IMG/VR virus record: IMGVR_UViG_3300012931_000019
Span: 18,154 to 82,153 of that record
Strand: one strand, 5' to 3'
DNA from: a virus
DNA length: 64,000 nt
How positions within the stretch are numbered: the first letter of the stretch is position 1; the number at the start of each line of letters is the position of its first letter. Below are positions 1-7,402 of this stretch, one piece after another. The position numbers were made by a program, and so were the translations under genes. A model generated the notes under the pieces. That model had not been told where the DNA came from. It did no database searches and was given only the letters and a program-made list of their open reading frames with translations.

Positions 1-163
1 AACAATATTCACTGTTTTGATCTGTAAAAATGCCCTTAAACTGTATTTTTGTGTATTTAATGTCAATTGCCTTTTCAATTAGCTTTATGCGTTTATTTAC
101 TTCCTGTAATGATGATATTTCATCAATTACAAGTGTTTTCTGTGATTCAATCTTTATTTTCAT
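1..163 (-). CDS. Small hypothetical protein, cut by the window edge
   Basis: An open frame of at least 54 codons starts at ATG 163 behind AAGGAGG and runs off the left edge. The visible protein begins MKIKIESQKTLVIDEI and looks like a small soluble alpha/beta protein. TATAACAG lies between the ribosome binding site and the start. I do not recognise the family. It is the last visible gene of the leftward small-gene array. Confidence 0.6.
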   Translation of the reverse strand, partial: MKIKIESQKTLVIDEISSLQEVNKRIKLIEKAIDIKYTKIQFKGIFTDQNSEYC

Positions 164-222
164 GCTGTTATAATCCTCCTTAAACCTTATGAATTGTTCA
201 TTTTATTTGCTCTGTTATATGA

Positions 223-489
223 CTACTTGATAACATGCTGATATGTTGATATATCAAAATAATGATAGTATTTATATGGTTTGCAAGCACCAAAAGCATT
301 TTTGTGTCGTGTTACCGATATACAGTAACAATCGTGTTCTTCTCCGCAAACATCAGTAATTTTAAAAGTATCTTTTAATACTTTCATTTCTGATAATCTT
401 TCACCGAAAAATTTTAGAGTATCTGCATCGAAAAAATGAGACTCTCCACCTTTATTGATTATTTTATCTTTCAATTCATAAAATTCCAT
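223..489 (-). CDS. Small hypothetical phage protein
   Basis: ATG 489 is chosen because GGAGGT sits about 7 bases upstream; the frame is open to 504. The 88-residue product (MEFYELKDKI start) contains HFFDADTLKFFGERLSEM, a pattern seen in small phage proteins of unknown function, and a central region with two cysteines. It is probably cytoplasmic. A CTGTTATA motif (TATAACAG on the coding strand) follows the stop codon by 3 bases. Confidence 0.7.
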   Translation of the reverse strand: MEFYELKDKIINKGGESHFFDADTLKFFGERLSEMKVLKDTFKITDVCGEEHDCYCISVTRHKNAFGACKPYKYYHYFDISTYQHVIK

Positions 490-553
490 TGTAAATACCT
501 CCATATAATAATATTATTTATTCGCTGTAACAAAAGGATAAGGCTGTTATACC

Positions 554-1150
554 TTATCCCGCAATCTCCTGTAATTCATTGGCTAATTCGTATAAATCAC
601 CGTCAAATATTTTACTTAATTTGTCGGCTTGTTTCTGACATGATTTCCAAGTCTTTTCTGCTGTTCTGCTGTCTTCATCATAACCAAATTCAGAACAAAA
701 TTCTTCAAAAGAATAATCTCCGCTTATTGCATCAGATACAAAACAGTAAAAAGCATTTAATATATCATACTCTCTATTGAGAATCGGGTTATTTATACTT
801 GCCCAAAATTCAAAAGTTATACTCTGCTTTGTTTCCGTGTTGGTTACTTTAACCATATGATTATTGAAATTGTCACTGTTACAATTCCATTTTTTGTTGC
901 CTTTATAACTTGCCTTAATTTCAAACTGTTTAAATGTTGCCTTGTTTGTTTCCTGTTCTGTATGCTGTTCTTCATTGTATTTGTCAAAGATTGAAATGAT
1001 TTCTGTTATGACTTCTTCGGGAATAGGTTCAACAAGCCAAGAATGACCATATTTATAGCCGTTATCCTCATACAAATTAACAGCTTTTAATGCTTCGCAA
1101 ACTTTTGTGTAGTCATAATTATTTGTTTCATTCCGTCTCTTTAGCTTCAA
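554..1150 (-). CDS. Hypothetical protein with TTG start
   Basis: This 198-residue acidic protein has no ATG near its start; the first usable codon is TTG 1150, which overlaps the end of the upstream gene by 23 bases, so translation may be coupled. The N-terminus is basic (KLKRRNE) and the C-terminal third is rich in E/D. It contains the motif EFWASINNPILNREYDILNAF. No domain is recognised. Most neighbours here are under 100 residues, so it is one of the larger products of the left arm. Confidence 0.7.
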   Translation of the reverse strand: MKLKRRNETNNYDYTKVCEALKAVNLYEDNGYKYGHSWLVEPIPEEVITEIISIFDKYNEEQHTEQETNKATFKQFEIKASYKGNKKWNCNSDNFNNHMVKVTNTETKQSITFEFWASINNPILNREYDILNAFYCFVSDAISGDYSFEEFCSEFGYDEDSRTAEKTWKSCQKQADKLSKIFDGDLYELANELQEIAG

Positions 1151-1295
1151 TAACTTTCATATCTGTTCCGCTATAAACAATCCAGTACATAATATGTACA
1201 GCTTCATGCTTTGCGTCATCTTCATCAATTGCGTCAACAGGAATAAAAACAGTATTGTTATTGAGTTTCATTTCAACCATATATTTTTTATTCAT
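1128..1295 (-). CDS. Small hypothetical protein (55 aa)
   Basis: ATG 1295 follows GGAGGTTAAAACC, an ideal ribosome binding site. The product MNKKYMVEMKLNNNTVFIPV... reads as a compact beta-rich protein with a short helix (DDAKHEAVHIMYW). It is the first gene after a promoter-like sequence and overlaps the next gene. Function unknown. Confidence 0.65.
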   Translation of the reverse strand: MNKKYMVEMKLNNNTVFIPVDAIDEDDAKHEAVHIMYWIVYSGTDMKVIEAKETE

Positions 1296-1325
1296 GGTTT
1301 TAACCTCCGTTCTGTTATTACCTTA

Positions 1326-1354
1326 ATGTTATAACCAATTAAATGTACTGTCAA
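1326..1354 (-). promoter_or_regulatory. Candidate sigma-A-type promoter, leftward
   Basis: On the minus strand TTGACA (1354-1349) is followed after 17 bases by TAACAT (1331-1326), or after 15 bases by TATAAC. It sits directly upstream of the 55-residue gene that starts at 1295 and would feed the last genes of the left arm. Confidence 0.45.
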
Positions 1355-1375
1355 TACTTTTTTAATTTTATTTCA

Positions 1376-1546
1376 TTAACAACCTACGCAAAACATTTTT
1401 ATGACCATTTTTGCATCTTCTGGCTTTACTTCCTGTTCTTTGCTCTTTACTTTAAAAGCAAATTTCAGAATGTTCCATGCTTCTTTTGTTTCCTTTTCTG
1501 ATTCTGTTATAAACTTTACACGATTTAATATTTCCTGTGCTGACAT
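1376..1546 (-). CDS. Small hypothetical protein (56 aa)
   Basis: ATG 1546 follows AAGGAGGATTAAACC. The product starts MSAQEILNRVKFITESEKE and is a lysine-rich, mostly helical small protein ending in MFCVGC. No family recognised. It is one cassette of the leftward array. Confidence 0.65.
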   Translation of the reverse strand: MSAQEILNRVKFITESEKETKEAWNILKFAFKVKSKEQEVKPEDAKMVIKMFCVGC

Positions 1547-1563
1547 TGGTTTAATCCTCCTTA

Positions 1564-1713
1564 TTACGCTATTAATTTTTTATTTTGTTCTTGTTCATGC
1601 TGTTCTATTTCCTTGTTTGCTTCACTGATCGTGTCTGTACTGGCAATAAATTTGCCGTATAGAGTTATTATAAAATGTCCGTATTCCGGTTTGATTGTAT
1701 ATGTATTTATCAT
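1564..1713 (-). CDS. Small hypothetical protein (49 aa)
   Basis: ATG 1713 follows GGAGGCAACAAACG. The product (MINTYTIKPEYGHFIITLYG...) has a beta-rich first half (ITLYGKFIASTDTI) and a charged helical tail rich in E, Q and K. Function unknown. Its stop lies just before the ribosome binding site of the next gene. Confidence 0.65.
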   Translation of the reverse strand: MINTYTIKPEYGHFIITLYGKFIASTDTISEANKEIEQHEQEQNKKLIA

Positions 1714-1727
1714 TCGTTTGTTGCCTC

Positions 1728-1838
1728 CTAAATATTATGAGAAATAATATCCAGATAGCAAACTAGACAATAGACAAATACAATAACCTCAAATATGCCT
1801 ATCCCGTGTTGTAAATGATAAATAAAGCGATTTTTCAT
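1728..1838 (-). CDS. Very small membrane-like protein (36 aa)
   Basis: ATG 1838 follows AAGGAGTGAATGAG. After a basic N-terminus (MKNRFIYH) comes a hydrophobic stretch (IGIFEVIVFVYCLVCYLDII) long enough for one membrane segment. Its stop overlaps the ribosome binding site of the next gene. It may be a small membrane protein, but short length makes the call uncertain. Confidence 0.45.
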   Translation of the reverse strand: MKNRFIYHLQHGIGIFEVIVFVYCLVCYLDIISHNI

Positions 1839-1897
1839 TCTCATTCACTCCTTTTTATTAATATGTTTTTGATTTTATTTACAAAATACTTTATAAA

Positions 1898-1934
1898 CCG
1901 CATAACAGCCAATCTTTGACCTATCGTTATGCAG
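1898..1934 (-). repeat. Intergenic hairpin of the left-arm array
   Basis: CCGCATAAC (1898-1906) pairs with GTTATGCAG (1926-1934) with one mismatch, around a 19-base loop. It lies between two small genes, like the hairpins at 3713, 4067, 5152, 5729 and 6171. Confidence 0.5.
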
Positions 1935-1971
1935 TCTAACAATATTCTATATCTAACCCTTTTTTGATTGA

Positions 1972-2133
1972 TTAATCTTTGTATCGTCTTCTTGATACAA
2001 CATTATTTTTATTTAGATAATAATAACCGTCTGCATGATATACAATTCTTTCTCCGTCTTTACCTAAACAGATATTTTTTAATTGAAAACCTAAACTAGT
2101 GTTAACATAGGCCGTTTTAATGATATGATACAT
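1972..2133 (-). CDS. Small hypothetical protein (53 aa)
   Basis: ATG 2133 follows AAGGAGGTAAAAACATA. The product (MYHIIKTAYVNTSLGFQLKN start) is tyrosine-rich and ends in a basic tail SRRRYKD. Predicted as beta-rich, cytoplasmic, function unknown. Confidence 0.6.
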   Translation of the reverse strand: MYHIIKTAYVNTSLGFQLKNICLGKDGERIVYHADGYYYLNKNNVVSRRRYKD

Positions 2134-2194
2134 TATGTTTTTACCTCCTTTTATGCGTTGTTATACCTTTCAAATACTGGTTTGATAGGCTCTG

Positions 2195-2368
2195 TTATTC
2201 TAATCTATCAGAGTCTTTCCATATCTTGTAAAGTTCATTATTAAATGACCATATATCAAAACTATTGTGTAAATCAAAGTTGAATTTTTCACTTTCCCAT
2301 GTTCCCATAGCTTCAATTTTCGTTATAGTTTCAATATCATTTCTGTTAACTTCTATAATCTTTTTCAT
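2195..2368 (-). CDS. Small hypothetical protein (57 aa)
   Basis: ATG 2368 follows GGAGGTTAACAGATC. The protein begins MKKIIEVNRNDIETITKIEA and has several tryptophans near the C-terminus (DIWSFNNELYKIWKD). Its TAA stop is inside the CTGTTATT motif that recurs after genes here. No family recognised. Confidence 0.6.
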   Translation of the reverse strand: MKKIIEVNRNDIETITKIEAMGTWESEKFNFDLHNSFDIWSFNNELYKIWKDSDRLE

Positions 2369-2411
2369 GATCTGTTAACCTCCTTTAATTTAATTCCATT
2401 AAAAATTGGTT

Positions 2412-2642
2412 TTATGCCGTCTTTCTAGTAAAATATAACATTGTATTATTACCGCCGTAACAAGTCGCTATTTTCTGTATAGGAATATTAAATTTCTTTG
2501 ATATTCCTTCTTTATGCAGATATTCGGATAATGTTATATCAATGTTATTTTGTGAATCAAGATATAAAAAACCTATATCATCCATATGTTTTTTAATACC
2601 TTCAATATCACATTCAAACATACATTTTGGTATATAATTCAT
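2412..2642 (-). CDS. Small hypothetical protein (76 aa)
   Basis: ATG 2642 follows AAGGAGGAAAAATAA. The protein has the segment DIEGIKKHMDDIGFLYLDSQ and a beta-rich C-terminus. No catalytic motif seen. A small AAAACCAGTTTTTAAACCGATTTT-type hairpin lies just upstream (about 2658-2682). Confidence 0.65.
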   Translation of the reverse strand: MNYIPKCMFECDIEGIKKHMDDIGFLYLDSQNNIDITLSEYLHKEGISKKFNIPIQKIATCYGGNNTMLYFTRKTA

Positions 2643-2694
2643 TTTATTTTTCCTCCTTAAAATCGGTTTAAAAACTGGTTTTCATAGGCTTTTG

Positions 2695-2964
2695 TTATAC
2701 TCTTTTATGATTAATTTTTTGAATCACTTTCAAATTATAACCAACAATATTTTCAAGTTCATTAAATAAGCTTTTATATTCTTCTGGTTTTGCTTTCTGA
2801 CAAGAGTAATAATAATCATAACCGGCTTCTGCATGCTGTCCTATATGCTCATAACATAATATATTACCTCTGTTTGCCGGTTCATATGGGAAAAATGCCG
2901 TAATTGTGTTATCTCTTTTGTCCTTCTTAAAAATGACTTCTGTTATTATTTTTCCTTTTTCCAT
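2695..2964 (-). CDS. Small hypothetical protein (89 aa)
   Basis: ATG 2964 is chosen because TAGGAGGTAAAAAGGAA lies directly before it; the frame is open to 3000. The product begins MEKGKIITEVIFKKDKRDNT and contains TAFFPYEPANRGNILCYEHIGQ, a pattern I associate with small phage proteins of unknown function. The TAA stop is embedded in GTATAACAAAA. Confidence 0.65.
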   Translation of the reverse strand: MEKGKIITEVIFKKDKRDNTITAFFPYEPANRGNILCYEHIGQHAEAGYDYYYSCQKAKPEEYKSLFNELENIVGYNLKVIQKINHKRV

Positions 2965-3025
2965 TTCCTTTTTACCTCCTAAAATTTTACTTCCGAGCAA
3001 ATGTTACATTTAACGGTTCTGTTAT

Positions 3026-3418
3026 TTATTCCGCATAACGTTTTGTTTTGTCTGTTTCTCCATATACAATGGAATCATAAACACGGTTTAAAGCTTGATA
3101 TTCTGGATTGTTATATAAATAATTGTCAATTTCATTCTGATAAATAAAACCGTGTTTTGTTTCTGCATCTTCACAAATTGCATTGATTTTATTTTCTAAA
3201 TTTTGTGCTATTTCCTGTATGATTTTATGTTCTTCAAAGTCAGTCATATTATGGATATTAGGAAAAGATATTTCTTTTATTTCATGCGTTTCATGATTGG
3301 TCATTCTGAATTTACTTTCTCCTAAATATTCAACAATAGAATTTTGAAAATCTTCTTCTGAAAAAGTATATTCTTTCTTAAACCATGCCGATATTTTATT
3401 GATTAATTCTTGATTCAT
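3026..3418 (-). CDS. Hypothetical protein (130 aa)
   Basis: ATG 3418 follows GGAGGTTAACAAAA. The acidic, helical protein starts MNQELINKISAWFKKEYTFS. It shows no metal-binding or catalytic motif and no membrane segment. CTGTTATT follows the stop by a few bases. Confidence 0.65.
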   Translation of the reverse strand: MNQELINKISAWFKKEYTFSEEDFQNSIVEYLGESKFRMTNHETHEIKEISFPNIHNMTDFEEHKIIQEIAQNLENKINAICEDAETKHGFIYQNEIDNYLYNNPEYQALNRVYDSIVYGETDKTKRYAE

Positions 3419-3470
3419 TTTTGTTAACCTCCTTTATTGGATATGAAATTATTGTTTGATTGGTTCGTTG

Positions 3471-3674
3471 TTATGCTTGCATCACTATAAAGTCACTCAT
3501 TATAGTATAATTATCTGTGTATCTAATTTCACTCATATAAGCGTCTTCTGTCTTATATTTTGCCTTTTTATCAAGCGTATCAATAAATTGCTTACTTGCT
3601 TTTGATATGCAAGTGGCTTTAATTGTGGCTACTTTTGTTCCTCCCGATCTGTAAACGTTATATGTTTTTAGCAT
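3471..3674 (-). CDS. Small hypothetical protein (67 aa)
   Basis: ATG 3674 follows AGGAGGTAAAAAGCT, with TATAACAG fused to the ribosome binding site. The product (MLKTYNVYRSGGTKVATIKA) is beta-rich and reminiscent of small DNA- or protein-binding folds, but I cannot assign it. Its stop lies in GCATAACAACG. Confidence 0.6.
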   Translation of the reverse strand: MLKTYNVYRSGGTKVATIKATCISKASKQFIDTLDKKAKYKTEDAYMSEIRYTDNYTIMSDFIVMQA

Positions 3675-3712
3675 AGCTTTTTACCTCCTGTTATATGATT
3701 ATTAGAGATATT

Positions 3713-3769
3713 AAAAACCTCTATAAAATGCGATATCGGTTTGATTATATCGCATTCTAACAGGTTTTT
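3713..3769 (-). terminator. Long two-part intergenic hairpin
   Basis: AAAAACCT (3713-3720) pairs with AGGTTTTT (3762-3769), and inside it ATGCGATAT pairs with ATATCGCAT. Read on the minus strand the stem ends in a T run, so it fits a factor-independent terminator after the gene starting at 4033. The outer arms match those of the hairpin at 4067-4123. Confidence 0.6.
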
Positions 3770-3775
3770 ACAAGT

Positions 3776-4033
3776 CTATTCAATTTCAATTTTTACAGTG
3801 TTGATAATTTCATCGTCTTCAATGTTTGAAGTTCCTTTTGTGTCAAATACTACGATGATATTATCATTTATTTTTAAATCTGTTCTGTCTTTTAATAGCC
3901 AGCCGTTACCGTCCATTGTGGTTACTTCTACAATGTTATTTGTATTATCTGTTATTGTTCCGTTCATAAGGGCGATATTATCAGCCGGAATTGAGGTAGT
4001 AAGGAGAAAAGATACTAACAAGGCACTAATCAT
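3776..4033 (-). CDS. Small secreted or periplasm-facing protein
   Basis: ATG 4033 follows AAGAAGGAATAAAA and gives an 85-residue protein whose N-terminus (MISALLVSFLLTTSIPADN) is a short hydrophobic segment resembling a signal peptide. The mature part is beta-rich (GTITDNTNNIVEVTTMDGNG, DKTDLKINDNIIVVF-like pattern), similar to small OB/SH3-like proteins. A longer frame to 4138 would read through the upstream hairpin and is less likely. Confidence 0.55.
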   Translation of the reverse strand: MISALLVSFLLTTSIPADNIALMNGTITDNTNNIVEVTTMDGNGWLLKDRTDLKINDNIIVVFDTKGTSNIEDDEIINTVKIEIE

Positions 4034-4066
4034 TTTTATTCCTTCTTTCTTTTTAATTTTAGGTTT

Positions 4067-4123
4067 AAAACCTCTATAAACGGCATTAATCAAGCTGTTA
4101 ATCAATGCCGTTAAACAAGTTTT
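4067..4123 (-). repeat. Two-part intergenic hairpin
   Basis: Inner stem AACGGCATT (4079-4087) pairs with AATGCCGTT (4104-4112); outer arms AAAACCT and AGTTTT pair imperfectly. The outer arms resemble those at 3713-3769 although the inner stems differ in sequence, which suggests conservation of structure. It overlaps the stop of the gene at 4122. Confidence 0.55.
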
Positions 4124-4820
4124 AAAATTTGTTTTCAATTTCCGCTACTGCCTTTTTGTATTCCGCTTTTGCTTTCAAATACGCTTCAATTTCCGTTTTT
4201 TCCGTGTCTGTTAATTCAATTTTTTGACCATCGCCATAAAAACAGTAGCTCCCAGCCTTGCCGTAAATTGTGCCGTTCCACTTTTTGCCGGCTAATTTTG
4301 CCGGTACTATTGGTTTTTGAATTTTAGTAATTTCCGCTTGTTTTGCGTCCTGTTTTTTAGCAATTTCCGCAAGGGCCGCCAGATCAACGGCTGTTATATG
4401 ATTTGTGATTATTGCGTTGATATTTTTAACTTGATTAATCTCATTATCAAGGCTGTTAATGTCTGTTATTTTATACCAACATTTTTTTGATCTTGTCTCA
4501 AGGATGCCTAGAAATCCGGTCATTGGCTTATCTCCCCAAGAGTAACCAAGAGTCTTAATATCGTCTTTAGCTGGCATTGTATTACCGTCAAAGTGTAAAA
4601 TTATTTTTTGTGAAAATGGCTCAACGTCGATGATTAGTGTCAATGGAGTCTCTACCTGTTTTTGTCTCTGCTCCTTTGCCCAGCATGACGGACACTGAGT
4701 ATAATTTGATACTGCCCAAGATTCCCACGAATCAGCTTCACGGCGATTTTGTTTTATTGTAGATTTTTCAAACTTTGCACCACATTCGGTACAAGTGCAA
4801 ATTACTGTTGCTTTTGCCAT
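4122..4820 (-). CDS. Zinc-ribbon hypothetical protein
   Basis: The 232-residue protein starts with a probable zinc ribbon: C8-x-C-x2-C near the N-terminus (CTCTECG) and CPSC about residue 43, followed by a globular region (residues 55-125) with YSWGDKPMTGFLGILETRSKKCW and a lysine/alanine-rich helical tail. ATG 4820 follows GGAGGTAAAAATATT. It may bind nucleic acid; no catalytic motif is seen. It is the largest protein of the left arm. Confidence 0.7.
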   Translation of the reverse strand: MAKATVICTCTECGAKFEKSTIKQNRREADSWESWAVSNYTQCPSCWAKEQRQKQVETPLTLIIDVEPFSQKIILHFDGNTMPAKDDIKTLGYSWGDKPMTGFLGILETRSKKCWYKITDINSLDNEINQVKNINAIITNHITAVDLAALAEIAKKQDAKQAEITKIQKPIVPAKLAGKKWNGTIYGKAGSYCFYGDGQKIELTDTEKTEIEAYLKAKAEYKKAVAEIENKF

Positions 4821-4838
4821 AATATTTTTACCTCCTTT

Positions 4839-5111
4839 TTAAATGTCCCATTCCATAAAATCGGTTAAAATTGTATCGCAACTTCCGTCAAAGACATTTA
4901 CACCGTAATCAGACGCCTTGCACATAATATAGCCTGTCAAGATGTGATAATACTTGTAATAGTCTTTTTCGCTGTTTGTATATGCATTTGCTTTTTCGGC
5001 ATTTCCGTATGTTTTAATGTCCTGTAATAACTGATTTTGGGCGTTGTTGATATGTCTTTTTAACTCTAGTGCTATATGATCATTTTTTAAGGCGTTGAGT
5101 AAGTTGTTCAT
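4839..5111 (-). CDS. Small hypothetical protein (90 aa)
   Basis: ATG 5111 follows GGAGGTATTAAC. The product (MNNLLNALKNDHIALELKRH start) is helical and charged, with a C-terminal DGSCDTILTDFMEWDI. Function unknown. Confidence 0.65.
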   Translation of the reverse strand: MNNLLNALKNDHIALELKRHINNAQNQLLQDIKTYGNAEKANAYTNSEKDYYKYYHILTGYIMCKASDYGVNVFDGSCDTILTDFMEWDI

Positions 5112-5151
5112 GTTAATACCTCCATTATATAATTCAATTTGTTATAACCCT

Positions 5152-5211
5152 ATAACGGCTTGTTATTGCCGTTATTCATCTTAATTTTCAAAGACTCGTC
5201 GGAGGGTCTTT
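5152..5211 (-). terminator. Paired intergenic hairpins, one terminator-like
   Basis: ATAACGGC (5152-5159) pairs with GCCGTTAT (5168-5175). A second stem AAAGAC/GTCTTT (5190-5211) overlaps the stop of the next gene to its left-reading upstream neighbour. Together they repeat the hairpin-between-genes layout of this arm. Confidence 0.45.
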
Positions 5212-5383
5212 ATTCTGGCTGATAAATATGAAATGATTTTAATTTGTCGCTGATATCTTCCGCATATCCGTAAAGTACATCAGCGTCATTCATTGTAACG
5301 TCTTCTGTCTGAAGCAATTTATCAAGCGTACTTTCAAGTTCTTGACATTGTTTTAATAATTTTTCTAATTTGCGTTTTTCCAT
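5210..5383 (-). CDS. Small helical hypothetical protein (57 aa)
   Basis: ATG 5383 follows AAGGAGGTATTTAAA, better than the longer frame to 5440. The product MEKRKLEKLLKQCQELESTL... is a leucine/glutamate-rich helical protein likely to form a coiled coil. Function unknown. Confidence 0.6.
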   Translation of the reverse strand: MEKRKLEKLLKQCQELESTLDKLLQTEDVTMNDADVLYGYAEDISDKLKSFHIYQPE

Positions 5384-5414
5384 TTTAAATACCTCCTTAA
5401 TGGTAATGAATTTG

Positions 5415-5669
5415 TTATTTGATTGGATATACTGCATCAAGTGCTTTTTCTGCTAATGTTGTTATGTGACTGTCATTACAATCATATTTATCATACCAGT
5501 CACAAATTTCTGAAGACTTATAAACGGCTCTTAAACAATCGTTAGCAAGTCTAATTTTAAAATTCTTATAATCTCCACTTGCTTTTAATTGTTCTGCATA
5601 TGGTACAATTTTATCAGCTATTTTATTAAATCTGTTAATCGTTTCTTGTAATTCGTTTTGTAATTTCAT
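5415..5669 (-). CDS. Small helical hypothetical protein (84 aa)
   Basis: ATG 5669 follows GGAGGGTTAAAAA. The product starts MKLQNELQETINRFNKIADK and is mainly helical, with a cysteine-containing middle (EICDWYDKYDCND). The TAA stop is inside AATAACAAATT. No family recognised. Confidence 0.65.
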   Translation of the reverse strand: MKLQNELQETINRFNKIADKIVPYAEQLKASGDYKNFKIRLANDCLRAVYKSSEICDWYDKYDCNDSHITTLAEKALDAVYPIK

Positions 5670-5728
5670 TTTTTAACCCTCCATATTAAATATATTTGAT
5701 TCCTGTCATACTTTCAAGCACTTAAATA

Positions 5729-5750
5729 GCACTACTTTGTTAAATAGTGC
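5729..5750 (-). repeat. Intergenic hairpin
   Basis: GCACTA (5729-5734) pairs with TAGTGC (5745-5750), extended by AAGCAC/GTGTT outer pairing. A TATAACAGCC motif lies between it and the upstream gene's stop. Confidence 0.45.
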
Positions 5751-5779
5751 CGTGTTAAATGTTTGAGGCTGTTATATTG

Positions 5780-6094
5780 TTATTCAAAATTAAAATTGCC
5801 AATCGGGATATAAATTGTTCCATATCCGTTCATTTCTCCACTGGTTACAATATCACGCATTAACAAGTTACCAGTATATTCAGCCGTATCCATTGCAGAC
5901 TGTTTATTTGCTCCGCTGTTAATTGCTAACAATGCTCCGAAAATGATATTGGTAATTACTTTCTTTTCCTGTTCTGTTGAGTCTCTTCTATTATCGTAGC
6001 TATTGCCGTTTACCCATGTTCTGACTTCAATTGTTTCCGCTTGTTTTTCAGCGTATTCTTTCAATTCTTTTTCGGAAAAATGCTTTCTTTCCAT
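5780..6094 (-). CDS. Hypothetical protein (104 aa)
   Basis: ATG 6094 follows AAGGAGGATATTAATA and is preferred to a longer frame to 6178 that would run through the upstream hairpin. The product begins MERKHFSEKELKEYAEKQAE and has a hydrophobic patch (VITNIIFGALLAINSG) in the middle and a beta-rich end. Function unknown. Confidence 0.65.
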   Translation of the reverse strand: MERKHFSEKELKEYAEKQAETIEVRTWVNGNSYDNRRDSTEQEKKVITNIIFGALLAINSGANKQSAMDTAEYTGNLLMRDIVTSGEMNGYGTIYIPIGNFNFE

Positions 6095-6170
6095 TATTAA
6101 TATCCTCCTTATAATAGCCGTTTTAGGCTTAAAATTAACGGTTTGAGCAACTTTTTCTAATCGCTTAAAA

Positions 6171-6195
6171 GAGTACACTATTTTGTAATGTACTC
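6171..6195 (-). repeat. Intergenic hairpin
   Basis: GAGTACACTA (6171-6180) pairs with TAATGTACTC (6186-6195) with one mismatch around a 5-base loop. It is the strongest simple stem between the two first genes of the array. Confidence 0.5.
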
Positions 6196-6221
6196 ATGCT
6201 AAACGGTTATGCTATTGGCTG

Positions 6222-6512
6222 TTATAACGTTTTATTTTGCTTTAATTTGACCTGCTGTAATGGATTTAAATCAATGTACCATATTTGCAACATATCGTCT
6301 GATTCACTATCATAGTAGTATTTTAATTCTGGCATTTTCTTTTCAATCCATAATTTTTCGATATTTTCGGGATTTAAAAATTCCGCTTCATCTGATCCTT
6401 CCTCAAATATCCAGCATGATATCTGTTCTAACTCTGTTAAAATATCAAGTTGTTCCATGATATCAAGCTTTCCGCAGATACTATCAATTGTAGATGATTC
6501 TATACGTTTCAT
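6222..6512 (-). CDS. Small hypothetical protein (96 aa)
   Basis: ATG 6512 follows GGAGGTATAACAAA. The acidic protein (MKRIESSTIDSICGKLDIME start) has SCWIFEEGSDEAEFLNPENIE and no clear domain. It is the first gene of the leftward array; its TAA stop is the TAA of TATAACAG. A GGCTTAAA/TTTAAGCC hairpin (6564-6586) lies upstream. Confidence 0.65.
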   Translation of the reverse strand: MKRIESSTIDSICGKLDIMEQLDILTELEQISCWIFEEGSDEAEFLNPENIEKLWIEKKMPELKYYYDSESDDMLQIWYIDLNPLQQVKLKQNKTL

Positions 6513-6599
6513 TTTGTTATACCTCCATACATATTATAATATCATTTTATACTATCGTTTCAAGGCTTAAAATTAAGGTTTAAGCCCTTAAACAATAGC

Positions 6600-7402
6600 A
6601 CTAAACCAAGGATAAGTTATTACTTGCAGTCAACAGTTATGTACTCATAGTTGATAAAATCGCGAATCACTGGCAGATATCTATTTGATATTACTATCAG
6701 ATATTGCCGTTTAGTGATTCCCTGTATATAGCGTTTTCATGGTTAATCCTTATTTTATGGCTATTGCATTAATATGTATTTGTTTTTGATTTTATGTAAT
6801 ACTTTTTAATCCTTCCAATCCTGACATCTACAATTAATCCCTTTACCCATTTAGGCAACAGTATCATAGATATTTGTCATCGCATACCCTCTTATAGACT
6901 CCTTTGATACCAGTCTTCCCTATTCCGCACGCTTCACAGCGTTCAATTGCTAAATTACATCTATAAACTATCAGATACTCAACTATTACAATATAGTGTT
7001 AATCTTTGTATCCTTTTATATGCTTTACTTCATATTCTAGTAACTAACTTTTGACTCTAGGCTTATTCGTTATTACTCATTCACATATACACCTATCATA
7101 TATATGTTACTCATTCTCTAGCTATCGTAATACCCGGATAAGTTGCGTTAATCCCAAAATATAAGCAATATCTAATCATATAAATTGATGTTGATTTTAT
7201 GTAATTTTCAATGTTCTGTTTATGGATTTTCACCAATGGGAGACTTGGAAAACCTTACTCCTTTTTCGCCATCTTATCCCCATGCTATATCGGAGACTTG
7301 ATTCTAACGGATAAATATGTAGTTGTTTAGGCTGATTGCCTTGCTACCGGAATCGGTATATGGTCAGAATGACCGTTTTGTTTAGGCTATGCCTAATTTT
7401 AT
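6600..7402 (-). ncRNA. Candidate structured noncoding RNA or long leader
   Basis: No convincing gene occurs here, but the segment is dense in stems. The strongest is nested: AATCACT pairs with AGTGATT and, inside it, GGCAGATATCT pairs with AGATATTGCC (about 6665-6721). Others are TTAGGC/GCCTAA, GGTCA/TGACC and ACCG/CGGT near 7330-7395. TTGATTTTATGTAAT occurs twice (about 6787 and 7190). A possible leftward promoter, TTGCAA-16-TAAAAT (7424-7397), would start transcription at its right end, towards the small-gene array. Strand is inferred from that. It could also be part of the replication or partition region. Confidence 0.35.

Noticed and set aside
3776-4138. Longer 120-residue version of the small secreted protein
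   Set aside because: The extra 35 residues are encoded by the intergenic hairpin, and ATG 4033 has the better binding site and a signal-peptide-like start.
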